This document shows, in pieces, positions 8,344 to 14,776 of a stretch of 34,687 bases of DNA. This DNA comes from Acidithrix ferrooxidans (GTDB taxonomy: Bacteria; Actinomycetota; Acidimicrobiia; Acidimicrobiales; Acidimicrobiaceae). The DNA is taken from assembly GCF_000949295.1 (NCBI RefSeq), contig NZ_JXYS01000017.1, positions 1 to 34,687 on the forward strand, written 5' to 3'. The notes under the pieces were generated by a model that was not told where the DNA came from, made no database searches, and saw nothing but the letters and a program-made list of their open reading frames with translations. The translations under genes and the position numbers were made by a program. How positions within the stretch are numbered: position 1 is the stretch's first letter; each line of letters begins with the position of its first letter.

Positions 8344-8827
8344 AATATAACCTCAGCTCAAAAATTATCTACAAGTCAAGATAGTAGCAATTTGATAAAA
8401 ATCCATGAGACAAAGGACCACATTTCAATCGACGCTGGCGTTCGCGATCGCATGGGAGATGACAACAATCAAAGTTATGCTCTTAAATCAATAATAAAAT
8501 TGCGACCCAGTTGGACGAATACCCAATCAACTAAAGGCTCTCACAATGTCAAACCTCTAGGTGCGACCCTAGATCAAGTCTTGTCTTTACTCTTGTCCTT
8601 ACTCGCATGACCATTTGGGATTTTAACAACCTTTTTTGCAAAGACTTGTCTTCCTCTCCACAAAGACGCCATTGAAGGAACATCGGGGTCTGTTATTCCA
8701 AAAATCACAAGGCCGACCGGGAAAACTCGCCTTGGAAGCTAGCTCTCATCCAACATTGAGCCCTCTGCTAGATCTAACCATAGCGCCCGCCGACTTAGTC
8801 AGAAAGCTTCCGTTGGCATAATTGCCC
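8344..8827. other. Intergenic gap between hisS and the first IS copy
   Basis: Nearly 490 bp upstream of hisS. Open frames here are short, unlike any family I recognise and without ribosome binding sites. No T-box leader or terminator could be identified. The region ends at the TTAA target duplication of the IS element. Confidence 0.5.
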
Positions 8828-8831
8828 TTAA
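8828..8831. repeat. Target-site duplication TTAA (partner at 10616-10619)
   Basis: TTAA directly precedes the left end of IS copy 1 and recurs directly after its right end. This is a 4-bp duplication of the size expected for IS1380-like elements and marks an independent insertion. Confidence 0.75.
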
Positions 8832-8879
8832 GCCTGGATCCACCGAAAATTTAGCCGCTCAACTTTGATTTTGGCATAG

Positions 8880-8950
8880 AAAAGGTGCTCTGAACATGTT
8901 GAATGATGTTTAAAGACAATTCAAATCTATCAGTTCAAGGAGCACCTTTT
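8880..8950 (+). promoter_or_regulatory. Leader hairpin pairing the transposase ribosome binding site (IS copy 1)
   Basis: AAAAGGTGCTC at 8880-8890 is the exact complement of GAGCACCTTTT at 8940-8950, and TGAAC at 8891-8895 pairs with GTTCA at 8933-8937, leaving a two-base bulge. The right arm contains AAGGAG (8937-8942), the likely Shine-Dalgarno sequence 10 bp before the ATG at 8953. Transcripts starting upstream of the IS would fold this stem and hide the ribosome binding site, a known way for insertion sequences to stay quiet. The function is inference; the pairing is seen. Confidence 0.7.
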
Positions 8951-8952
8951 AG

Positions 8953-10059
8953 ATGCGAGCATCTGCTAGTGCTTTAGAGTGTTTGATAGTCACCTTTGAC
9001 GATTCGAACGCAGTTTCCAACAGTGGGTTAATACTTCCTATCACCCTTGCTGAGAGACTTGGCCTTAGGGATCTCTTTGATTCTCACATTGACCTAGAGG
9101 ATCGTCCTGGACGAGCAAATGCTGGCAGAAGAGCTATGGCTATCATTGCATCTATCTTGGCCGGTGGTGATTGCGTTAATGACACTGCAATCCTTGAAAG
9201 CCCAAATGCGCAAGTGATTCTTGGTCAGATAATGCCAGCACCATCCACTCTTGGTGTCTTCTTGCGTAGTTTTGAGACCAGTGACATCGCAGATGTTGAA
9301 CGAGTTGCAGCTTTGTTGCTAAAACGAGCCTGGCTAGCTGGAGCAGGTCCAGGTGATGAGTCACTCACCATTGATGTTGATTCCACGATATGTCAGGTAT
9401 ATGGAAACAAAAAAGAAGGAGCTGGATTTGGTTATACCAAAGTAAGGGGGTATCACCCACACCTAGCAGCTGTTGGTAAAACAGGTGACATTCTTGGAAT
9501 AGTGACACGTGAAGGCAATGCCAATACCGCCCGTGGTGCCGGAGAGTTTGTAACTCAGGTAATCAACAATGCGAGAGCCGCTGGAGCAACTGGTGAAATA
9601 ACCATGCGTTTTGACTCTGGGTTCTACTCAAGAGCCGTTAGAGACGCAGCTAGTGCGGGTGATGTTCGCATTTGCATTACAACACGGATGTCAAAACGAT
9701 TGAAGCAGGTTATTGCAGCCATACCAGAAGAAACATGGACTTCAATTCCTTATTGGCTTGAAGGTGGAGCTGATGTAGCAGAAGTGAAATATCGCGCATT
9801 TGCAAGAGATAGACAAGACGTTCGTCTTATCGTACGAAGGGTCAAGCCTACTCCAGGGTCTCAGCTGGCACTATTTAGTGACTATGACTATCACGCATTT
9901 ATTACCGATCGACAAGGCGAAACGCTTTTCCTTGAGGCTGATCACCGAGCACATGCCCAGATCGAACTAGTCATCAAGGATCTCAAAGGAGGTTCGGGAT
10001 GGAATCATGTTCCATCCAGATGCATGAACGCTAATGCCGTTTGGTTGGCTCTGGTCTAA
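8953..10059 (+). CDS. IS1380-family transposase (C-terminus cut by TAA)
   Basis: A 368-residue DDE transposase. The catalytic D is in LTIDVDSTICQVYGNKK, the second D in TMRFDSGFYSRAV and the E in HAQIELVIKDLKGGSGWN. An N-terminal part with NSGLILPITLAERLGL is typical of the family. The frame stops at TAA 10057-10059, just after NAVWLALV, where relatives continue with an AIAHNLAR-type segment and a basic C-terminal tail. That tail is still present downstream in the same frame (10144-10356), so full translation through the single TAA would give 467 residues, close to the family length once the extra repeat units are discounted. The same TAA occurs in the second copy. Whether the short protein is active is unknown. 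Confidence 0.9.
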   Translation: MRASASALECLIVTFDDSNAVSNSGLILPITLAERLGLRDLFDSHIDLEDRPGRANAGRRAMAIIASILAGGDCVNDTAILESPNAQVILGQIMPAPSTLGVFLRSFETSDIADVERVAALLLKRAWLAGAGPGDESLTIDVDSTICQVYGNKKEGAGFGYTKVRGYHPHLAAVGKTGDILGIVTREGNANTARGAGEFVTQVINNARAAGATGEITMRFDSGFYSRAVRDAASAGDVRICITTRMSKRLKQVIAAIPEETWTSIPYWLEGGADVAEVKYRAFARDRQDVRLIVRRVKPTPGSQLALFSDYDYHAFITDRQGETLFLEADHRAHAQIELVIKDLKGGSGWNHVPSRCMNANAVWLALV

Positions 10060-10068
10060 TTAGCCATT

Positions 10069-10168
10069 GGTGCAATTGCACACAACCTGGCACGGTGCAA
10101 CTGCACACAACCTGGCACGGTGCAATTGCACACAACCTGGCACGGTGCAACTGCACACAACCGGGCAC
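10069..10168 (+). repeat. Four tandem 25-bp units at the transposase 3' end
   Basis: Units at 10069-10093, 10094-10118, 10119-10143 and 10144-10168 follow GGTGCA(A/C)TTGCAC-type sequence, alternating between GTGCAATTGCAC, a perfect palindrome, and GTGCAACTGCAC. One unit corresponds to the conserved transposase segment GAIAHNLA. A 25-bp unit shifts the frame by one per copy, so only 1, 4 or 7 units keep the tail in frame; this copy has four and keeps it. The second IS copy has two. Confidence 0.92.
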
Positions 10169-10356
10169 AAATAGGTGCTATTGCAGAAACTGTAATAACC
10201 ACACCAAAGCTTCGACGGTGTTACTTTCAGATCGCAGGACATATCACTCGCTCAGCTAGAAAAGTAATACTCCATCTTGAAGAACACTGGCACTATAAGG
10301 ATAAGTTCTTAGAGGCTCTTGATCGGATCAGAAAGTTTGAGATCGCCATCACCTGA
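10144..10356 (+). pseudogene. Detached C-terminal tail of the IS1380 transposase
   Basis: These 70 codons read GATAHNRAQIGAIAET, then VITTPKLRRCYFQIAGHITR and SARKVILHLEEHW, ending in TGA. The basic PKLRR...ITRSARK region matches the tail expected of IS1380 transposases. It is in the same frame as the main transposase gene, separated from it only by the TAA at 10057-10059 and three extra repeat units. There is no convincing independent ribosome binding site. Expression would need stop readthrough or internal initiation. Confidence 0.7.
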
Positions 10357-10691
10357 ACATCTGGTTACCTAACACACTGAATATTACTTGAAACAACTGC
10401 TCTAGAAGACAAGGGATTAGGTCACTATGGCCAAAATGAGATTTCAGAATCTCAAAAATGACCAAAAAGGCTCAATCACAAAGGGAATAGGTCATATTTG
10501 GCACTCTGAAACCAGTTACGAGTCATAGACCCTCCGTCAAACCTAAATCAGTTCCCAAAAACCGACTTGGATTCACACCGAAGGGCTCAAGCTGGTCCAT
10601 TTCTATGAATTCAGGTTAAATCCAACGTGACCGTCGATAAGAGCCTTCATCCTTCTTTTTTCGCAAAAAGTGAAGCCACTCTCGGTTCCAT

Positions 10692-10736
10692 GTGACGGCG
10701 ACTCTCGGTTCCCTTGGAACCGAGAGTCGCCGTCAC
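10692..10736. repeat. Perfect 21-bp inverted repeat with 3-nt loop
   Basis: 10692-10712 is the exact reverse complement of 10716-10736, separated only by CTT. The arm core is ACTCTCGGTTCC, and a degenerate direct copy of the same core lies just upstream at about 10677-10689. There is no T-run on either side, so it is not a typical terminator. It looks like a repetitive extragenic palindrome, a miniature element, or two abutted transposon ends. Confidence 0.9.
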
Positions 10737-10754
10737 GCTAGGCAGTCATCCTGC

Positions 10755-10782
10755 ATGCATGGACATGGCCATATCCATGCAT
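10755..10782. repeat. 28-bp near-perfect palindrome
   Basis: ATGCATGGA at 10755-10763 pairs with TCCATGCAT at 10774-10782, and the centre ATGGCCAT is itself palindromic. Only one base pair of fourteen (C10764 against A10773) does not match. Such full-length symmetry without a loop is more like a protein-binding operator than an RNA hairpin. No gene start is adjacent, so its target is unclear. Confidence 0.8.
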
Positions 10783-10801
10783 TTTCTAATAGCCGTTGAC
10801 A

Positions 10802-10882
10802 CCCTTTTATGGTGTCATGCTCTTGGATATAGTTGAGGACCATCTGCTCCTGCTGAAAAGGGTTGAACTTGGATTGGCGGAT
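10802..10882 (-). pseudogene. Relic fragment of a paralogue of the split regulator gene
   Basis: About 80 bp nearly identical to 11156-11238, inside the 3' part of the regulator gene. On the minus strand it still reads RQSKFNPFQQEQMVLNYIQ followed by EHDTIKG, against RQAKFNPFQQEQMVLNYIQ then KHGSIKR in the intact copy. Nothing before or after it matches, so it is a broken remnant of a second copy or a local segmental duplication about 355 bp away in the same orientation. Confidence 0.75.
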
Positions 10883-10966
10883 CTGCTATTTTCGACACCA
10901 ATGCTCGTCTAATCTGGTTCCACAATCGAAAGCCCACGGCGATTCTGACCCTGGCTCAATCCTAGT

Positions 10967-11019
10967 TATACGCGCATTTACGCGCTGGCGTATAAATTAG
11001 CGCATATATATGCGCTAAT
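10967..11019. promoter_or_regulatory. Two inverted repeats after the split regulator gene, including a perfect 24-bp palindrome
   Basis: 10996-11019 is a perfect 24-bp palindrome centred on ATATAT with arms ATTAGCGCAT, starting 8 bp after the regulator stop codon. Next to it, TATACGC at 10967-10973 pairs with GCGTATA at 10988-10994. On the minus strand the palindrome is followed by a short TTTATA, so it could end transcription. The lack of a loop and the paired GCGC-containing half sites also suit an operator. The sequence alone does not decide. Confidence 0.6.
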
Positions 11020-11027
11020 CGTATTAA

Positions 11028-12257
11028 TTAATGCCCTAGCTCATAAAAAGTCCCTTTTCGAAGGCCGATTTGAACAATCCTATCCTGCTTCTTCAGGCGC
11101 GAAAGAAGTTTATAGGCTTGGTCCTGGTTGAGATAACACAAGTCCATAACATCCGCCCGTTTTATGCTGCCATGCTTTTGGATATAGTTGAGGACCATCT
11201 GCTCCTGCTGAAAAGGGTTGAACTTGGCTTGGCGGATATATTCCGACTTCTTACTTCCTTTGGAGTACAGGCCTGCGCTAAGGCCAAAGGTCTGACCCCG
11301 GCCGGTACCATAGGATTGCAGAAAACCGACTTCGACCAATTTATGTAGTGTTGCACGCACGCTGGCCACCGGTTTTTGGACAGATGGGACGAGATCGCCG
11401 GTGGCAAGATGGCCCTCTTTGCTAAGGCGCGATAAGATGATGAGCGAGTCAATAGGCATGTTTCCCAGCTTTTTCTCTTGATCAATCACCATCTTGAAGA
11501 AATTGAGATCGGCGGCCGAGTTGACCAACTGCAGAGAAACCGTAAATTCGTTAGACATAGAATAATCGGGTGCGCCTCTACCGTAGCGGAGCATTCCTTC
11601 ATATATACGGTCAATGCCCCGCCCGGTGCGTTCCGCCAAACCAATCCGCTTAATCACGTCAGCAAGCAATGGATTGCGGCAACGAGGATCGGCAACGAGC
11701 AGATTGTCCGAGTTAACACCTTCGACAAATCCCCCGGGGCTGCTTATTGAGAGCCCTTCTTCCGTGATCTTGACATGCACTGCGCCCAAGCGGCTGAAGT
11801 CACGGTGAACCAAGGCATTGACGAATGCCTCTCGAAAAGCACGACGGTCATAATTGGGAACAGGCACTCTGAAAAGTCCGACATCAATTTCTTCTTCCTC
11901 GACTCGGGCCTCGAAATGGAGCTCTACTGCCTCGAAAGTCTCCAGAAGTGGTTTGCGGAAGAACTCGTTCACTCTTACATCCGTACCATTCAGCACCTGA
12001 AAGGCAACCTCAAAGGCCGGCAGATTGGCCCGCAGGAGTTCTTCAGTCCCTAGCAACAACAAACCAGCTATGGTTGGTCGCCGTCCGCCTTTCGTCTCCC
12101 GACAAAGCCCAAGTGCACCATCTAGCTCGTTATCCGCCAGTGCCAATAAGGACTGATCACCCCCGTATTTTTTAATAGCTTCGCGAATGCGCCGGCGTTG
12201 CAACGAATCGAGGTCACCTACCTCTATTGCCTCCAGTACCAAGGCTGAAGGATCCAC
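11028..12257 (-). CDS. GHKL-ATPase and winged-helix part of a split AlbA_2-type regulator
   Basis: 409 residues from a GTG at 12257, representing the middle and end of the protein type called 'ATP-binding protein / RecG C-terminal-like transcriptional regulator'. Its ATPase block is visible: YDRRAFREAFVNALVHRDF (N box), then VKITEEGLSISSPGGFVEG and GLAERTGRGIDRIYEGM. Two winged-helix regions follow, LSRLSKEGHLATGDLVPSV and MVLNYIQKHGSIKRADVMD. The N-terminal AlbA_2 DNA-binding domain is encoded immediately upstream in the same frame (12273-12698), separated by one TAA and five codons. Together they would make about 556 residues, a normal length. The GTG lacks a ribosome binding site, which favours a nonsense-mutated gene over two designed subunits. 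Such proteins often sit in mobile or defence-associated regions. Confidence 0.75.
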   Translation of the reverse strand: MDPSALVLEAIEVGDLDSLQRRRIREAIKKYGGDQSLLALADNELDGALGLCRETKGGRRPTIAGLLLLGTEELLRANLPAFEVAFQVLNGTDVRVNEFFRKPLLETFEAVELHFEARVEEEEIDVGLFRVPVPNYDRRAFREAFVNALVHRDFSRLGAVHVKITEEGLSISSPGGFVEGVNSDNLLVADPRCRNPLLADVIKRIGLAERTGRGIDRIYEGMLRYGRGAPDYSMSNEFTVSLQLVNSAADLNFFKMVIDQEKKLGNMPIDSLIILSRLSKEGHLATGDLVPSVQKPVASVRATLHKLVEVGFLQSYGTGRGQTFGLSAGLYSKGSKKSEYIRQAKFNPFQQEQMVLNYIQKHGSIKRADVMDLCYLNQDQAYKLLSRLKKQDRIVQIGLRKGTFYELGH

Positions 12258-12272
12258 AAGGCTAATTGAGGA

Positions 12273-12698
12273 TTAGTGCCCGATAAATTCATGAGGGTAG
12301 AATGGCACTGCTTCAGGCGTTCCATCAAGTTTCAATCGTCTCCTGACAACAAGACCATCGGATGTCGCTACCAAATCTCGTGATTTGGCAACGAAAATAC
12401 GCGCGACGGACCCTTGCTGAAGGTCGTATCGCTCGACTCTCACAGATACGGCTGGGTTGGTTTTGTTAGCGATTAGAGACGGCATACTCGAAACATCTAG
12501 ATGCTTACAGTTCAGCCCCGTAACAGTGCCGTCATCCTCCACGCCAAGCAACAAATCGCCACCATTCGTATTGGCCAACGAAACCACCGCCGTCACCAGC
12601 TCGCGATCCGAGTAGCCTTTCACATCGCTCTTGAACTCCAACGAAAGATTTTCGCCTTGCTGAACCAGTTTCGTGACTTCCCGTTCGCTCGTGTTCAT
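12273..12698 (-). CDS. AlbA_2 (schlafen-like) DNA-binding domain part of the split regulator
   Basis: A 141-residue protein with the AlbA_2/divergent AAA-4 domain: QQGENLSLEFKSDVKGYSDR, then LVTAVVSLANTNGGDLLLGV, EDDGTVTGL and VRVERYDLQQGSVARIFV. This domain binds nucleic acid and is normally the N-terminal part of a longer regulator with a GHKL ATPase domain. The protein ends HEFIGH at TAA 12273-12275, and the next codons continue in the same frame into the ATPase part. The ATG overlaps the stop of a 30-codon upstream frame (ATGA), suggesting coupling. By itself it would be a truncated DNA-binding module, possibly able to repress or interfere. Confidence 0.78.
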   Translation of the reverse strand: MNTSEREVTKLVQQGENLSLEFKSDVKGYSDRELVTAVVSLANTNGGDLLLGVEDDGTVTGLNCKHLDVSSMPSLIANKTNPAVSVRVERYDLQQGSVARIFVAKSRDLVATSDGLVVRRRLKLDGTPEAVPFYPHEFIGH

Positions 12699-12787
12699 TC
12701 GCAGATTAGCTTTCCGTTGCCAATCCGTACCTTAGCCAGCTCTTTGATGCGCTCCTGAAACCGCCATCCAAAATTACCCAGTTCCAT
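12695..12787 (-). CDS. Possible 30-residue leader peptide upstream of the AlbA_2 gene
   Basis: An ATG at 12787 opens a 30-codon frame (MELGNFGWRFQERIKELAKV, continuing RIGNGKLICE). Its TGA overlaps the next gene's ATG as ATGA, the classic geometry of translational coupling. The composition is plausible for a real peptide (mixed charge, W, C), and the AT-rich TATATATA stretch just upstream could contain a promoter. No ribosome binding site is evident and no family is recognised. It might also be the leftover 3' end of a deleted gene. Confidence 0.35.
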   Translation of the reverse strand: MELGNFGWRFQERIKELAKVRIGNGKLICE

Positions 12788-13003
12788 TTTTATATATTAA
12801 CCACCCATAATGCCAGGAGCCGTCCTTTTTTAAAGACTCGAGGGGCGGAAAGCAGCCATTACCATCAACATAAAGCTACAACCCTATAATGCTCGCGTGA
12901 GATAGATACATTTCGCGATAAAGACAATGAGTAGGACAACTGGTAGCACCAACCCAGGACTTACTGGAAGACAGGATCAACCTAAGAGTTCGAGCAATCG
13001 TAT

Positions 13004-13007
13004 CTAA
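13004..13007. repeat. Target-site duplication CTAA (partner at 14777-14780)
   Basis: CTAA precedes the left end of IS copy 2 and recurs directly after its right end. The right-hand copy includes the TAG stop of the minus-strand lipoprotein gene, so the element landed exactly at that gene's end without damaging it. Confidence 0.75.
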
Positions 13008-13055
13008 ACCTGGATCCACCGAAAATTTAGCCGATCGACTTTGATTTTAACATCT

Positions 13056-13126
13056 AAAAGGTGCTCTGAACTGGTAGAATGATGTTTGAATACAATTCAA
13101 ATCCATCAGTTCAAGGAGCACCTTTT
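13056..13126 (+). promoter_or_regulatory. Leader hairpin pairing the transposase ribosome binding site (IS copy 2)
   Basis: AAAAGGTGCTC at 13056-13066 pairs with GAGCACCTTTT at 13116-13126, as in copy 1. The loop differs in sequence and length between copies while both arms are identical, which suggests the stem is under selection or was so until recently. Confidence 0.65.
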
Positions 13127-13128
13127 AG

Positions 13129-14270
13129 ATGCGAGCATCTACTAGTGCTTTAGAGTGTTTGATAGTCACCTTTGACGATTCGAACGCAGTTTCCAACAGT
13201 GGGTTAATACTCCCTATCACCCTTGCTGAGAGACTTGGCCTTAGGGATCTCTTTGATTTACACATTGACCTAGAGGATCGTCCTGGACGAGCAAATGTTG
13301 GCAGAAGAGCTATGGCTATCATTGCATCTATCTTGCATCGCATCTATTTTGGCCGGTGGTGATTGCATTGATGACACTGCAATCCTTGAAAGCCCAAATG
13401 CGCAAGTGATTCTTGGTCAGATAATGCCAGCACCATCTAGGTTTGGTGTCTTCTTGCGTAGTTTTGAGACCAGTGACATCGCAGATGTTGAACGAGTTGC
13501 AGCTTTGTTGCTAAAACGAGCCTGGCTAGCTGGAGCAGGTCCAGGTGATGAGTCACTCACCATTGATGTTGATTCCACAATATGTCAGGTATATGGAAAC
13601 AAAAAAGAAGGAGCTGGATTTGGTTATACCAACCTAAGGGGGTATCACCCACACCTAGCAGCTGTTGGTAAAACAGGTGACATTCTTGGAATAGTGACAC
13701 GTGAAGGCAATGCCAATACCTCTCGTGGTGCCGGAGAATTTGTAACTCAGGTAATCAACAATGCCAGAGCCGCTGGAGCAACTGGTGAAATAACCATGCG
13801 TTTTGACTCTGGGTTCTTCTCAAGAGCCGTTAGAGACGCAGCTAGTGCGGGTGATGTTCGCATTTGCATTACAACACGGATGTCAAAACGATTGAAGCAG
13901 GTTATTGCAGCCATACCAGAAGAAACATGGACTTCAATTCCTTATTGGCTTGAAGGTGGAGCTGATGTAGCAGAAGTGAAATACCGTCAAAAACAGTAAA
14001 TATTGCGCATTTGCAAGAGATAGACAGGACGTTCGTCTTATCGTACGAAAGGTCATGCCTGCTCCCGGGTCTCAGCTGGCACTATTTAGTGACTATGACT
14101 ATCACGCATTTATTACCGATCGACAAGGCGAAACGCTCTTTCTTGAGGCTGACCACCGAGCACATGCCCAGATCGAACTAGTCATCAAGGATCTCAAAGG
14201 AGGTTCGGGGTGGAATCATGTTCCATCCAGATACATGAACGCTAATGCCGTTTGGTTGGCTCTGGTCTAA
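13129..14270 (+). pseudogene. Broken IS1380-family transposase
   Basis: Homologous throughout to the transposase of copy 1 but in three pieces. A 16-bp insertion at 13335-13350, containing an imperfect copy of the neighbouring GCATCTAT, shifts the frame. A 19-bp insertion at 13983-14001 adds an in-frame TAA at 13997-13999 and shifts the frame again. The remaining part ends at the same TAA (14268-14270) as copy 1. The catalytic D, D and E segments survive in separate fragments. A functional product is not expected. Confidence 0.92.
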
Positions 14271-14279
14271 TTAGCCATT

Positions 14280-14329
14280 TGTGCAATTGCACACAACCTG
14301 GCACGGTGCAACTGCACACAACCGGGCAC
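14280..14329 (+). repeat. Two tandem 25-bp units at the broken transposase 3' end
   Basis: Units at 14280-14304 and 14305-14329 match the first and last units of the four-unit array in copy 1. With two units the C-terminal tail is out of frame with the transposase body, unlike in copy 1. Confidence 0.9.
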
Positions 14330-14517
14330 AAATAGGTGCTATTGCAGAAACTGTTATCACCACACCAAAGCTTCGACGGTGTTACTTTCAGATCGCAGGA
14401 CATATCACTCGTTCAGCTAGAAAAGTAATACTCCATCTTGAAGAACACTGGCACTATAAGGATAAGTTCTTAGAAGCTCTTGATCGGATCAGAAAGTTTG
14501 AGATCGCCATCACCTGA
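14305..14517 (+). pseudogene. Detached transposase C-terminal tail (IS copy 2)
   Basis: The same 70-codon tail as in copy 1, ending in TGA at 14515-14517. It is preserved almost without change, though the repeat number puts it out of frame and the body is broken. Its conservation probably reflects recent common origin rather than function. Confidence 0.7.
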
Positions 14518-14776
14518 ACATCTGGTTACCTAACACACTGAATATTACTTGAAGGAACTGCTCTAGAAGACAAGGGATTAGGTCACTATGGCCAAAATGA
14601 GATTTCAGAATCTCAAAAATGACCAAAAATGCTCAATCACAAAGCGAATGGGTCATATTTGGCACTCTGAAACCAGTTACGAGTCATAGACCCTCCGTCA
14701 AACCTAAATCAGTTCCGAAAAACCGACTTGGATTCACACCGAAGGGCTCAAGCTGGTCCATTTCTGTGGATTCGGG

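Larger units (their letters stand above)
8832..10615 (+). mobile_element. IS1380-family insertion sequence, copy 1 (1784 bp)
   Basis: The left end reads CCTGGATCCACCGAAAA from 8833 and the right end, read inward on the minus strand, CCTGAATTCATAGAAAT, giving imperfect terminal inverted repeats. The element carries one transposase gene, a leader hairpin, a four-unit 25-bp repeat and about 260 bp of 3' noncoding DNA with a small GAGATT/AATCTC hairpin near 10438-10453. It is flanked by TTAA on both sides. The second copy at 13008-14776 is 15 bp shorter; that difference is fully explained by two insertions (16 and 19 bp) and loss of two repeat units (50 bp) in copy 2. The transposase here is intact up to a TAA at codon 369. 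Confidence 0.88.
10620..11027. other. Gene-free segment rich in palindromes and relics
   Basis: This 408-bp segment between IS copy 1 and the split regulator gene has no complete gene. It holds a 21-bp perfect inverted repeat (10692-10736), a 28-bp near-perfect palindrome (10755-10782), a relic of the regulator's 3' coding region (10802-10882) and two inverted repeats just after the regulator's stop codon (10967-11019). Each is listed separately. The density of such elements marks an accessory, rearranged locus. Confidence 0.8.
13008..14776 (+). mobile_element. IS1380-family insertion sequence, copy 2 (1769 bp), decayed
   Basis: Same element and orientation as copy 1. The left end is CCTGGATCCACCGAAAA from 13009; the right end read inward is CCCGAATCCACAGAAAT, a better match to the left end than in copy 1. 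It is flanked by CTAA on both sides, different from copy 1, so the two arose by separate insertions. Compared with copy 1 it has a 16-bp insertion at 13335-13350, a 19-bp insertion at 13983-14001 and two rather than four 25-bp repeat units. These explain the whole length difference. The transposase is disabled, so any movement would depend on copy 1 or another copy. Confidence 0.88.

Noticed and set aside
8221-8610. A 129-residue plus-strand frame over the hisS start
   Set aside because: It runs antisense to hisS at its 5' end, lacks a ribosome binding site and has no recognisable motif.
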